From Flavobacterium sedimenticola (GTDB lineage Bacteria; Bacteroidota; Bacteroidia; Flavobacteriales; Flavobacteriaceae): a DNA stretch of 64,000 nucleotides. The position numbers and the translations under genes are program-made. This document shows, piece by piece, positions 54,818 to 63,621 of this stretch. The stretch spans positions 1-64,000 of the forward strand of contig NZ_JASGBP010000005.1 in the NCBI RefSeq assembly GCF_030053345.1, read 5' to 3'. How positions within the stretch are numbered: position 1 is the stretch's first letter; each line of letters begins with the position of its first letter. The notes under the pieces were generated by a model, which saw only the letters and a list, made by a program, of their open reading frames with translations, had not been told where the DNA came from and did no database searches.

Positions 54818-55501
54818 TTAAAAACCTAATACGCTTCGCACCAATTTTTTGCCTTTGCCTTTTTTCGCTTCGGCTTCTTTGGCTTTTTGGGCGTCTTCCG
54901 CTTTTTTAGCGTCTTCCGCTTTACGGGCTTCTTCGGCTACTTTTTCCTGCTCTTTCTCTTTTTGACCTTGCTCATAGAAAACGGTGTTGTCTATGGTGAA
55001 ATACTGATCTTTAATCATCATCACCGGATCGCCGTATTTTTCGTAACCGATTTTATCGCGGTAGTACAGTGAAATGCGGAGTTTGACTTGCTTACAATTG
55101 TAGTATTTCCCCATATACTTCAGCTTGGTTACAATTTTTTCATCATCGGTACGAATCATTTCTCCGAAAAAATCGGTTTGCGGATGGACATCACTTTTTA
55201 AAGGATAAAAAACATTTTTGTCGTCTAAAAACGCTTTGATGGCATTGGTTCCTTCTTTAATCATGTAGCATTTCTCTTTTCTCTCGCCTGTTTCGTTTAG
55301 TAATTCCACAAAAAGGAATACGCGTCCCAAACCGTAATATTCCATAGGCTTGTATTTATCAAAACCGACTTCAATTTTTTTGATGTCTTCGGCTTTGATA
55401 ACCGTGTTCTCGGAAACTAGTTTGTCGTTTATTTTCAGCTTAATTTGCGCGTGCAGTTGCGTTGCCAAGCCAACGGTAAAAAGCAGTAGTAACTTTCTCA
55501 T
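54818..55501 (-). CDS. Secreted protein with charged C-terminal helix
   Basis: Protein of 227 aa from the ATG at 55501 (the frame extends to 55531). Signal peptide MRKLLLLFTVGLATQLHAQ. The N-terminal domain (KIKLKINDKLVSENTVIKAEDIKKIEVGFDKYKPMEYYGLGRVFLFVEL) is beta-rich. The C-terminus from about 180 is a charged repeat (EEARKAEDAKKAEDAQKAKEAEAKKGKGKK), expected to be a long helix, then KLVRSVLGF. Lies between the lipoprotein and the second LytTR operon. I do not recognise the family. Confidence 0.72.
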   Translation of the reverse strand: MRKLLLLFTVGLATQLHAQIKLKINDKLVSENTVIKAEDIKKIEVGFDKYKPMEYYGLGRVFLFVELLNETGERKEKCYMIKEGTNAIKAFLDDKNVFYPLKSDVHPQTDFFGEMIRTDDEKIVTKLKYMGKYYNCKQVKLRISLYYRDKIGYEKYGDPVMMIKDQYFTIDNTVFYEQGQKEKEQEKVAEEARKAEDAKKAEDAQKAKEAEAKKGKGKKLVRSVLGF

Positions 55502-55528
55502 TTTAATCTTATTTAAAGGTTTACCACC

Positions 55529-55564
55529 CAAAAGTAGCGATTAAAGAAAGGGCTTTTTCGGCAA
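55529..55564 (-). promoter_or_regulatory. Candidate promoter of the 54818-55501 gene
   Basis: Minus strand: TTG (complement of 55562-55564), 25-base spacer, TACTTTTG (complement of 55529-55536), 27 bases before the ATG. Confidence 0.45.
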
Positions 55565-55621
55565 ATGAATATCCGTCACCGTATGGCGAACATTGGTAGA
55601 AGTATGTTGAAAATTCGTTTT

Positions 55622-56371
55622 TTACAATGTGTCTATCAGCGCCAAAAATTCTTCTTTTTTGCGAACGGACAGCGGAATGGTGCTCTTGTTTTTCATCACG
55701 ATGGTGTTGCCGCCTTCCGATTTGATGAAGTGATCAAAATACAGCATGTTGATAAGATGCGATTGATGCGTGCGGAAAAAGTGAAATGGTTTGAGCAGGG
55801 TTTCGTATTCTTTGAGCGTCGTAGATACGATAAGTTTGGGCGCATTGATAAAGTGAAAGGTGGTATAGTTCTTATCGGATTCGCAATGCACTATATCCTG
55901 AATGTTGACCGAATAGATTTTCTCGGCTGTTTTGAGGACTAACTTTTGAAGATTCTTAGGACGCTCTAAATTGGAAAACAAGGTGTTGAGTTTGAGTTCG
56001 AGTACGTCTTTATTCAAGGCTTCCTCAGCTTTAGTCACCGCTTCGGTGAGCTCGGCCGGATCTAAAGGTTTCAGCAAATAATCGACCGCACTAAAGCGAA
56101 AAGCCCGTATGGCAAAGTCTTCGTAGCCGGTGATAAAAATAACTTTAAACGTGATTGGTTTCAATTTTTGCAGCAAATCAAAACCCGTACCGTCGGGCAT
56201 TTCGACATCGAGAAAAACCAAATCGGGGACAATTTGCTTAATCAGACTCACGCCCGATTCGACACTGTTGGCTTGACCGATAATGGCAATATTGGGACAA
56301 GTCGATTTGATAACGTCAATGTTTTTGTGGCGAATGGAATCGATATCGTCTATCACTACGGCGCGTAACAT
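55622..56371 (-). CDS. LytTR-type response regulator
   Basis: Protein of 249 aa. Receiver domain MLRAVVIDDIDSIRHKN with phospho-acceptor D55 in LVFLDVEMPDG and YLLKPLDP lysine. LytTR domain in the C-terminus (KIYSVNIQDIVHCESDKNYTTFHFINAPKLIVSTTLKEYETLL ... RTHQSHLINMLYFDHFIKSEGGNTIVMKN). Eight bases separate it from the upstream sensor kinase gene, so it is the partner regulator. Similar in architecture to the regulator at 32985-33740. Confidence 0.94.
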   Translation of the reverse strand: MLRAVVIDDIDSIRHKNIDVIKSTCPNIAIIGQANSVESGVSLIKQIVPDLVFLDVEMPDGTGFDLLQKLKPITFKVIFITGYEDFAIRAFRFSAVDYLLKPLDPAELTEAVTKAEEALNKDVLELKLNTLFSNLERPKNLQKLVLKTAEKIYSVNIQDIVHCESDKNYTTFHFINAPKLIVSTTLKEYETLLKPFHFFRTHQSHLINMLYFDHFIKSEGGNTIVMKNKSTIPLSVRKKEEFLALIDTL

Positions 56372-56379
56372 AGGCAGTT

Positions 56380-58389
56380 TTAGTTTTCGTAAAGATACGG
56401 TATCTCAAAAGATACTCTGGCTCCGATGACAACTTTTTCGTCGTTGTACAAGTTCTCGGTACGGACATCAAAATCGCTTTTTTGCGATAGATGCGCCAAG
56501 CGCTCTTTGGTAATTTTCATGGCCAGCGATTTTTTGTGAACCTTTTCATGCTCGGAGAAACCGCCTCCGTTATCCGTAATTTCGAAATACAATTTTTGAG
56601 ATTCCAGTGTAAATTTAATGGTGATTTTGCCTCTTTCGGCTTTGTTTTTCAGTCCGTGTTTGATGGCATTTTCAATGAACGGTTGAGTCAGCATCGGCGG
56701 CAACAAAATGGACTCGGCATCGATGGTGTCATCGACCTGAACCGTAAAATCAAACGAATTGTTGTAGAGTAATTGTTGAATAACCAAGTAGTTATCTGTC
56801 ATGGTTAACTCTTCCTGCAACGTGATGTAATTTTCGCTGGAGTTTTCCAATATTTGGCGCGTGAGTTTGGAAAACTTCGTGAGGTAATTGACGGCTTCCC
56901 GGTCTTGTTTATTGTAAATCAAACTCTGAATAGTATCGATAGAATTAAAGATAAAATGCGGATTCATTTGGCTGAGCAGTAACTTTTGTCGGAGTTCGTT
57001 TTTCTCGAATTGGGCCAGGGTCTGCTTTTGTTTGGTGTTTTTGCGCCATAGATACACGACGGCAGAGACGATTACCAAAATGGCCAACAAGCCCATGAGC
57101 AAACTGTTTTTGAGTGCATCTTTTTTCTGATTTTCGAGTTTAACAGCATTGAGTTTGCGCTCTTGTGCCAAAGTGAGTTGGTTTTGTTTGGTTTCGTATT
57201 CGTATTGCAATTGCTTTTTGGTGAGCAAGTTGTTGTTTTCCTCTTTTTTAATACTGTCCTTGATAACACTCAGCTTTTCACTGACAGCAATGGCTTTTTC
57301 ATACCGTTGGTTTTGTTTGTAAATGGCATACAAATTTTCCAAAGCGACTTTTTGGAATTCGAGATGGTTGATTTGTTGTGCCAACTCCAGTCCGGCCGTG
57401 AGTTTGGTTTCGGCTTCAGAAAACCGATGGAGTTTGACCAAGACTCCGCCCATGGCTATGAGTGCATTCGCTTTGTTTTCAGGGGTGTTGTTGTCGTTGT
57501 AACTCTTTTGGTATTGTTGGAAAGCGTTTTGCGCATTGTTTTGACATTTTTCCTCGTTGCGACCGAGGTTGAAATAGACTTCGGAAAGCAACTCTTTATC
57601 ATTTAACTGCGAGGCCAAAGCAAGTGCTTCTTGCAGATAGGTGTCGGTTTGACGGCAACGCCCGAGTTCCTGATGCGATTTGCCGATGCTGACGAATAAC
57701 AATACTTTTTGAATGTTATCCTGAAAACTCAGGTCGGTTTTATTGTAAAAGGTATAGTAGGCTTTGAGGTAATAATGAAGCGCCTGATGGTAATTTTTTT
57801 GTTCGAAATACAAATTGGCAATGTTTTGCAACGCATAGGAAATATAGCCTTGATGGTTGTATTTCTCAAAGATGTGGAGTCCTTCGAAATAGTTGTGAAT
57901 GGCTTGTTTGGTGTTCCCGATTTTGTTGTACATGATACCCAAACTGATGAGCGAAAAACCGCGAGCCGACAAATATTCGTTGGTAACATAGTATCGGGCG
58001 TCGAAATAGTCGAGACTTTTGTGCAGGTTTTTGATGGTGGTAAGATAATCGCTTTGCATGGTTTTATAGGCTTCGTTTACATAGTAAACGCCTAAGGCAT
58101 CGTAGGCTTTTTCGCGAACCAATTTAGAATGACTTTTGGTATTGATAATGGTAACTGCCAGCTGCTTGAACAGTTGGTTGTACTTTTCCCGTTCGGGGGA
58201 AGCGCCGGAGAGATTGATGATGATGTAACTGATGGTTTTGAGTTTGGTGGTATCGTGAACGCGACTGTTGAGTACGGTTTTAAGCGAATCGATGTTGTAG
58301 TTTTGAGCGCTGACCTGTTGGTTTCCGACAAAAAGCATGCTGCAAAGCAGCCAGAAAGTGGTAAACAGCGTTTTCGGGGAAAAGGGCAT
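56380..58389 (-). CDS. TPR sensor histidine kinase, LytS type
   Basis: Protein of 669 aa. Signal peptide ends SAQ. A periplasmic TPR array fills about 80-400 (for example IHNYFEGLHIFEKYNHQGYISYALQNIANLYFEQKNYHQALHYYLKA). One transmembrane helix (LLMGLLAILVIVSAVVYLW) leads to the kinase domain LLLSQMNPHFIFNSIDTIQSLIYNKQDREAVNYLTKFSKLTRQIL and ATPase ENAIKHGLKNKAERGKITIKF. Typical Bacteroidota TPR-LytS. Cotranscribed with the LytTR regulator. Input signal unknown. Confidence 0.93.
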   Translation of the reverse strand: MPFSPKTLFTTFWLLCSMLFVGNQQVSAQNYNIDSLKTVLNSRVHDTTKLKTISYIIINLSGASPEREKYNQLFKQLAVTIINTKSHSKLVREKAYDALGVYYVNEAYKTMQSDYLTTIKNLHKSLDYFDARYYVTNEYLSARGFSLISLGIMYNKIGNTKQAIHNYFEGLHIFEKYNHQGYISYALQNIANLYFEQKNYHQALHYYLKAYYTFYNKTDLSFQDNIQKVLLFVSIGKSHQELGRCRQTDTYLQEALALASQLNDKELLSEVYFNLGRNEEKCQNNAQNAFQQYQKSYNDNNTPENKANALIAMGGVLVKLHRFSEAETKLTAGLELAQQINHLEFQKVALENLYAIYKQNQRYEKAIAVSEKLSVIKDSIKKEENNNLLTKKQLQYEYETKQNQLTLAQERKLNAVKLENQKKDALKNSLLMGLLAILVIVSAVVYLWRKNTKQKQTLAQFEKNELRQKLLLSQMNPHFIFNSIDTIQSLIYNKQDREAVNYLTKFSKLTRQILENSSENYITLQEELTMTDNYLVIQQLLYNNSFDFTVQVDDTIDAESILLPPMLTQPFIENAIKHGLKNKAERGKITIKFTLESQKLYFEITDNGGGFSEHEKVHKKSLAMKITKERLAHLSQKSDFDVRTENLYNDEKVVIGARVSFEIPYLYEN

Positions 58390-58494
58390 ACTACAATTTG
58401 TTTTGCGTTCTTACAAATGTATTTATTTTTTTTAACGATTAGCGTGCGATAGCGGTTTACGGAAAGTAATGCTTCGTTAGTGCTCACCATGCCC

Positions 58495-58661
58495 TAGCCC
58501 GGATTAGAGCGGCATCCTTTTTTGCCGTTGGCGTTTTTGGCTTCTAAATACATGCTGACAGATTGAAATCCTCGAAGTGGGGACTTACCCAAAAGCGAGA
58601 GTTGAAGGGAGCCAAAAACGCCAACAAAAAAAAGATACAGCGGAAAGCCGGAATAGCTACC
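58495..58661. repeat. Interspersed palindromic element, TAGCCC family, copy 3
   Basis: Begins TAGCCCGGATTAGAGC and ends AGCGGAAAGCCGGAATAGCTACC. An inner 15-bp perfect stem, TTGGCGTTTTTGGCT (58528-58542) with AGCCAAAAACGCCAA (58610-58624), lies within a longer hairpin. The rest of the 331-base gap (58390-58494) has no visible gene. Confidence 0.68.
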
Positions 58662-58699
58662 AAAAAAAAAAATCCCAAACTCGGTTGCGAATTTGGGAT
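58662..58699 (-). terminator. Terminator of typA
   Basis: On the minus strand: ATCCCAAA, loop TTCGCAACCGAG, TTTGGGAT, T run of ten or more. Confidence 0.88.
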
Positions 58700-58720
58700 A
58701 GTTTATGGGGATAAAATCCA

Positions 58721-60517
58721 TTAGATTTTGAAACGCTTGCGGTCGTTTTCGTTTAGGTAAATTTTACGCAAACGCAAGGATTTTGGCGTTACTTCCACGT
58801 ACTCGTCTTTTTGGATGTACTCTAAGGCTTCTTCCAAGGTAAACTTGATGGCCGGAACGATTTTGTTTTTCTCGTCGGCACCGGCAGAACGGAAGTTGGT
58901 TAACTGTTTCGTTTTGGTGATGTTTACCGTCATATCGTCGCCGCGAGAGTTCTCGCCTACTACTTGACCTTCGTAGATATCTTCGTTCGGATCGACAAAG
59001 AACTTGCCTCTTTCCTGTAGTTTATTGATAGAATACGGAATGGCTTTTCCGTTTTCCATAGAAATTAACGAACCGTTGATACGACCGGAAATCTCGCCTT
59101 TGTACGGTTCGTACCCGATGAAACGGTGCGCCATAATGGCTTCTCCGGCGGTGGCGGTTAACAATTGATTACGCAACCCGATAATACCGCGTGACGGAAT
59201 ATTGAATTTGATAATCATACGCTCGCCTTTTCCTTCCATAGACAGCATTTCACCTTTACGTACCGAAACAAATTCTACGGCTTTACCGGAAACGTTCTCC
59301 GGTAAGTCGATGGTTAATTCTTCGATAGGTTCGCATTTTACGCCGTCGATTTCTTTGATGATTACTTGCGGTTGCCCGATTTGTAATTCGTAGCCTTCAC
59401 GACGCATGGTTTCGATTAACACGGATAAGTGCAATACCCCGCGACCGAATACCATGAATTTATCGGCCGAATCGGTTTCGGAAACACGAAGGGCCAAGTT
59501 TTTCTCTAATTCTTTGGCCAAACGATCTTTGATGTGGCGCGAGGTCACAAACTTTCCTTCCTTACCGAAGAACGGCGAATCGTTGATGGTAAACAACATA
59601 CTCATGGTTGGTTCGTCGATGGCAATGGTTTGCAACGCTTCCGGATTTTCAAAATCGGCTACAGTGTCGCCAATTTCAAATCCTTCAATACCTACGATGG
59701 CACAGATATCACCGGCGGTTACTTCGGCCACTTTTTTACGGCCTAAGCCTTCAAAAGTATGCAATTCTTTGATGCGTGATTTGATGACTTTGCCGTCTCT
59801 TTTTACTAAAGAAACCGGCATGCCTTCTTTTAACGTTCCTCTTTCCAAACGACCGATAGCGATACGACCGGTGAATGAGGAAAAGTCTAAAGACGTAATT
59901 AACATTTGCGGTGTTCCTTCGGACACTTTAGGTGCCGGAACGTGTGCTACCACCATGTCTAATAAAGGCTCGATGTTAGTGGTGATGTTTTTCCAATCTT
60001 CGGAAAACCAGTTATTTTTAGCCGAACCGTACACGGTTGGGAAATCGAGCTGCCATTCTTCGGCACCCAATTCGAACATGAGGTCGAATACTTTTTCGTG
60101 TACCTCTTCGGGTGTACAGTTTTCTTTGTCTACTTTATTGATAACCACACAAGGTTTTAGTCCTAAATCGATGGCTTTTTGCAGCACGAAACGCGTTTGC
60201 GGCATGGGTCCTTCGAAAGCATCTACCAACAAACAAACTCCGTCGGCCATGTTTAATACCCGTTCTACCTCGCCACCGAAATCGGCGTGACCCGGAGTAT
60301 CGATAATATTGATTTTAGTGCCTTTGTATACTACAGAAACATTCTTGGAGGTAATGGTAATGCCACGTTCACGCTCTAAGTCGTTGTTGTCGAGGATTAA
60401 GTCGCCCGTATTTTCGTTTTCACGAAAAAGTTGGCAATGGTACATGATTTTATCAACCAAAGTAGTCTTACCGTGGTCAACGTGGGCAATAATTGCAATG
60501 TTTCTGATAGATTCCAT
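58721..60517 (-). CDS. typA: Ribosome-associated GTPase TypA/BipA
   Basis: Translational GTPase of 598 aa, near-standard length. G1 AHVDHGKTTL, G2 RGITITSKN, G3 DTPGHADFGGEVERV, G4 NKVDKE. Domains resemble EF-G (domain 2 FTGRIAIGRLERGTLKEGMPVSL) and the BipA C-terminal domain with the conserved IMAHRFIGYEPYKGEISGRINGSLI. Binds 70S ribosomes and aids 50S biogenesis, especially under cold or stress. A -7-like TACCTTTG lies 21 bases upstream of the ATG. Confidence 0.96.
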   Translation of the reverse strand: MESIRNIAIIAHVDHGKTTLVDKIMYHCQLFRENENTGDLILDNNDLERERGITITSKNVSVVYKGTKINIIDTPGHADFGGEVERVLNMADGVCLLVDAFEGPMPQTRFVLQKAIDLGLKPCVVINKVDKENCTPEEVHEKVFDLMFELGAEEWQLDFPTVYGSAKNNWFSEDWKNITTNIEPLLDMVVAHVPAPKVSEGTPQMLITSLDFSSFTGRIAIGRLERGTLKEGMPVSLVKRDGKVIKSRIKELHTFEGLGRKKVAEVTAGDICAIVGIEGFEIGDTVADFENPEALQTIAIDEPTMSMLFTINDSPFFGKEGKFVTSRHIKDRLAKELEKNLALRVSETDSADKFMVFGRGVLHLSVLIETMRREGYELQIGQPQVIIKEIDGVKCEPIEELTIDLPENVSGKAVEFVSVRKGEMLSMEGKGERMIIKFNIPSRGIIGLRNQLLTATAGEAIMAHRFIGYEPYKGEISGRINGSLISMENGKAIPYSINKLQERGKFFVDPNEDIYEGQVVGENSRGDDMTVNITKTKQLTNFRSAGADEKNKIVPAIKFTLEEALEYIQKDEYVEVTPKSLRLRKIYLNENDRKRFKI

Positions 60518-60537
60518 CTGTGCTTTTTTTGAAGGTG

Positions 60538-60545
60538 CAAAGGTA
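60538..60545 (-). promoter_or_regulatory. Candidate -7 element of typA
   Basis: Complement reads TACCTTTG, 21 bases before the ATG. No TTG at the usual -33 spacing. Confidence 0.45.
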
Positions 60546-60682
60546 CACTTTATTTTCGGATAAAAAACCCTTAACCGATTAGTTTACATTTTGATAAAAA
60601 AGGCACGGCATCGTTCATAAAATCCTTAATAAGTTTTGGAGCAAGTTTTAAAACTAATTTGAAAATATATATATTTGAGGTA

Positions 60683-62401
60683 ATGAAAAATAATTCGAAT
60701 AAAATAACATTACTATACGTCATTATTTTAATGTTTGTGGCTGTAATAGGTCATCAACTATTCTTAAATTACACTACCGATAATCCGGAAAACGTATCGT
60801 TCTATTTTTACATCCGGGATTTTATTTTTATTGTGATTTCAGGTATTATTTTAAAAATAATTCTTCAACGAAATGAGGAAGACAACCAATCGGTTTTTGA
60901 AAAATTACAGATAACCAATAACGAAATTTTAGAATCTAACGAACGTTACGATATTGTAGCCAAGGCGACCAGTGACACTATATGGGATTGGAAAATTGAG
61001 GACGACAGTTTTTTATGGAATAAAGGAATACAAGGCGTTTTCGGGTATAAAAAAGAAGATGTCGGCAAAACCTCAAAATGGTGGTTTGAGCGCATTCATC
61101 CGGAGGACAGCTTGAAAATGTCGGTAAAACTCTATTCCTTTTTGGAGCAAAAAACCGAGAAATGGCAAGACGAATACCGCTTTCAGTGTGCTGACGGCAG
61201 TTATAAATACGTGTTTGACCGAGGCTTTTTGGTTAAAGATAAAGAAGGGAAACCCATCCGAATGATTGGAGCCATACAGGACATCACCAAGCAAAAAGAA
61301 GAGGAGCAGCGTCTTCGATTATTGGAAACGGTGATTACGCAGAGCAAAGACGCCGTCATGATTACCGGCATTGACACCACAGACAATGTAATTCCGAATA
61401 TCATCTTTGTCAACTCCGCCTTTACCGACATGACCGGATACCAATCGGGAGAAATTGTTGGCCACTCTCCGGAATTGCTTTTTGGCCCTAAATCGGATTT
61501 TTTGGAATTTGACAAACTCAAAACGGCTATACAAGCCTACAAAGAGTGCTTTGTAGAAACAATAGCCTATAAAAAGAACGGCGATGAATTTTGGATTAAC
61601 TTTTCGATGATACCGGTCACCAACAAAGACGGAGAACATTCGCATTGGATTTCGATTCAAAGAGATGTAACCGAAGAGAAAAACAAAGTCAAAGAGCGCG
61701 AGCAGCTAATTAGAGAACTAACCCAGAACAACAAAGATTTAAAGCAATTCTCTTACATTACATCACACAACCTACGCGCGCCGTTATCGAATTTGACCGG
61801 TTTGTTGAATTTAGTGGAAGACATGTCGATAGAAGATCCGGAATTAAAAGAAATCATAGCCGGGTTTTCAAAATCGACGCATCTTTTAAATGAAACCATC
61901 AACGATTTGGTGAAAGTGGTGATTATTAAAGACAGTCCTTCTATTCAGAAGGAAAAAGTACTCATCAAGGAAATTTTTGAAAACGTTTTTAACCAATTGA
62001 GTTTTCTGATAGGATTGCATAAACCGATTTTGAAAATAGATTTAGAGGAAGTATCTATTTTAAACATCAACAAGTCGTATTTAGAAAGTATTTTTCTAAA
62101 TTTACTGACGAATGCTATCAAATACCGCTCCGAGAATAAGCAACTGCGCGTCAACATATCTTCTAAAGTAGTCGATGACAATTTGATTTTAACTTTTAAA
62201 GACAACGGAATCGGTATTGATTTGGCCAGAAATAAAGATAAAATATTCGGATTATACCAACGATTTCACAACCACCCTGACAGTAAAGGACTAGGGTTGT
62301 ATTTGGTCAAATCACAGGTAGAAGCCATGGGCGGCACCATCGATGTGTCGAGTGTGGTAGGCAAAGGGACCACTTTTACCATTACTTTTAAAAACCAGTA
62401 A
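60683..62401 (+). CDS. PAS-domain sensor histidine kinase
   Basis: Membrane kinase of 572 aa from the ATG at 60683 (the frame opens with a TTG at 60659). Two transmembrane helices (about 9-27 and 42-61) flank a short periplasmic loop. Two PAS domains follow: EDDSFLWNKGIQGVFGYKKEDVG...QDITKQKEE and VNSAFTDMTGYQSGEIVGHSPELL...DVTEEKN. The HisKA domain has FSYITSHNLRAPLSNLTGLLNLV with the phospho-His near 355, and the ATPase domain contains NLLTNAIKYRSE and DNGIGIDL and GLGLYLVK. Next gene is its response regulator. Confidence 0.92.
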   Translation: MKNNSNKITLLYVIILMFVAVIGHQLFLNYTTDNPENVSFYFYIRDFIFIVISGIILKIILQRNEEDNQSVFEKLQITNNEILESNERYDIVAKATSDTIWDWKIEDDSFLWNKGIQGVFGYKKEDVGKTSKWWFERIHPEDSLKMSVKLYSFLEQKTEKWQDEYRFQCADGSYKYVFDRGFLVKDKEGKPIRMIGAIQDITKQKEEEQRLRLLETVITQSKDAVMITGIDTTDNVIPNIIFVNSAFTDMTGYQSGEIVGHSPELLFGPKSDFLEFDKLKTAIQAYKECFVETIAYKKNGDEFWINFSMIPVTNKDGEHSHWISIQRDVTEEKNKVKEREQLIRELTQNNKDLKQFSYITSHNLRAPLSNLTGLLNLVEDMSIEDPELKEIIAGFSKSTHLLNETINDLVKVVIIKDSPSIQKEKVLIKEIFENVFNQLSFLIGLHKPILKIDLEEVSILNINKSYLESIFLNLLTNAIKYRSENKQLRVNISSKVVDDNLILTFKDNGIGIDLARNKDKIFGLYQRFHNHPDSKGLGLYLVKSQVEAMGGTIDVSSVVGKGTTFTITFKNQ

Positions 62402-62408
62402 ATTGTAT

Positions 62409-62822
62409 ATGCTCGAAAAAATATTTTGTGTAGATGACGATCCGATTACATTGATGCTTTGCCGAAAGGTTATTGAAAGAGTTGCGTTTGCCAAAGAAGT
62501 GCTCACTGCAAAAAATGGCGAGGAAGCCTTTGCTTATTTTAAGGGTTTAGCCCAACAACATCTTGAAAATAAAGACATGGCATATCCCAAACTGACGTTA
62601 CTGGATTTAAACATGCCGGTTATGAACGGTTGGGAATTTTTAGACCAGTATTTGGCCTACGGGTATCAAGATCTTTTTAAAGAAGCCAAGTTTATTGTGC
62701 TGTCATCCACTATAGATCCTCAGGATGTTGAAAAGACCAAAAACTATCCGATGGTAAGCGATTTTCTTTCAAAACCCATTACCCGAGAAGTCTTGGAAGA
62801 GCTCAAATTGAAAATGAAATAA
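62409..62822 (+). CDS. Single-domain response regulator
   Basis: Receiver-only protein of 137 aa: FCVDDDPITLMLCRKVIERV (acidic D9-D11), phospho-acceptor D66 in KLTLLDLNMPVMNGWEF, and SDFLSKPIT. There is no DNA-binding domain, so it probably acts through a partner or a phosphorelay. The frame opens with a TTG at 62403, but the ATG at 62409 gives the family N-terminus. It starts 7 bases after the kinase stop. Confidence 0.92.
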   Translation: MLEKIFCVDDDPITLMLCRKVIERVAFAKEVLTAKNGEEAFAYFKGLAQQHLENKDMAYPKLTLLDLNMPVMNGWEFLDQYLAYGYQDLFKEAKFIVLSSTIDPQDVEKTKNYPMVSDFLSKPITREVLEELKLKMK

Positions 62823-62823
62823 A

Positions 62824-62856
62824 TAAAAAAAGCACTCTTTAACAGAGTGCTTTTTT
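62824..62856. terminator. Bidirectional terminator
   Basis: AAAAAAA-GCACTCT, loop TTAAC, AGAGTGC-TTTTTT, between the receiver gene and rpsT (convergent). Confidence 0.9.
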
Positions 62857-62877
62857 GTATTGGATAGCGTTATATTA

Positions 62878-63129
62878 CTATAACTTAGCAACGTGTTTGG
62901 TTAATTTCGACTTTAAATTAGCCGCCTTGTTATCATGAATGATATTTTTCTTAGCTAATTTATCAATCATCGAAATAACAACTGATAATTTGGCAGAAGC
63001 TTCCGATTTATCTGTAGCCATTCTTAACGCTTTGATAGCATTACGTGTGGTCTTGTGTTGGTATCTGTTCAACACTCTTTTCTTTTCGTTGCTTCTGATT
63101 CTTTTTAAAGCTGACTTATGATTTGCCAT
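62878..63129 (-). CDS. rpsT: Ribosomal protein bS20
   Basis: Small-subunit protein of 83 aa: MANHKSALKRIRSNEKKRVLNRYQHKTTRNAIK and IIHDNKAANLKSKLTKHV are the family blocks. Helical, basic, binds 16S rRNA early. Placed between a bidirectional terminator and a tRNA-Glu cluster; rpsT next to tRNA-Glu and proS is a conserved order in Flavobacteriia as I recall. No own promoter is obvious in the 150-base upstream gap. Confidence 0.97.
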   Translation of the reverse strand: MANHKSALKRIRSNEKKRVLNRYQHKTTRNAIKALRMATDKSEASAKLSVVISMIDKLAKKNIIHDNKAANLKSKLTKHVAKL

Positions 63130-63279
63130 TTTCTTGTAATTTAATTGTAATTAATAAAAATTATTAGTTAAAAAAGAAAAACCTCCCACAATTAAAAAAA
63201 TCACTTTGGTTTTAACTAATAAAACAAAAATCCGAGACACTGAATTGCTGTTTTATAAAACTAATTTACAACTAATTTG

Positions 63280-63351
63280 TAGCCCGTAGGGGAATCGAAC
63301 CCCTCTTACCAGGATGAAAACCTGGCGTCCTAACCGATAGACGAACGGGCC
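63280..63351 (-). tRNA. tRNA-Glu (TTC), copy 3 in transcription order
   Basis: 72 nt, cloverleaf: acceptor arms GGCCCGT/ACGGGCT, discriminator A, anticodon loop TTTTCAT giving TTC, T-arm GGTTCGATTCC. Identical to the copies at 63374 and 63468. CCA is not encoded. Confidence 0.97.
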
Positions 63352-63373
63352 ATTAAGCCTTGATGTTTTTTTG

Positions 63374-63445
63374 TAGCCCGTAGGGGAATCGAACCCCTCT
63401 TACCAGGATGAAAACCTGGCGTCCTAACCGATAGACGAACGGGCC
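63374..63445 (-). tRNA. tRNA-Glu (TTC), copy 2
   Basis: Same sequence as the neighbouring copies; start-to-start distance to both neighbours is 94 bases with an identical spacer. Confidence 0.97.
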
Positions 63446-63467
63446 ATTAAGCCTTGATGTTTTTTTG

Positions 63468-63539
63468 TAGCCCGTAGGGGAATCGAACCCCTCTTACCAG
63501 GATGAAAACCTGGCGTCCTAACCGATAGACGAACGGGCC
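63468..63539 (-). tRNA. tRNA-Glu (TTC), copy 1
   Basis: First in transcription order (minus strand), nearest to proS. Same sequence and anticodon TTC as the other two. Confidence 0.97.
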
Positions 63540-63621
63540 ATCTTTGCTTAAAATTGCGGTGGCAAAAATACAACTATTTTTCAATCCCGCAAGGCTACAA
63601 CTATTTTTTTTATCTTTTTTA

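Noticed and set aside
57163..57606. 147-aa plus-strand reading frame inside the TPR kinase gene
   Set aside because: Phe/Val-rich shadow of a helical gene on the other strand.
59406..60290. 294-aa plus-strand reading frame
   Set aside because: It lies entirely antisense to typA, whose protein is clearly conserved; the translated product is Ser/Thr-rich without recognisable domains.
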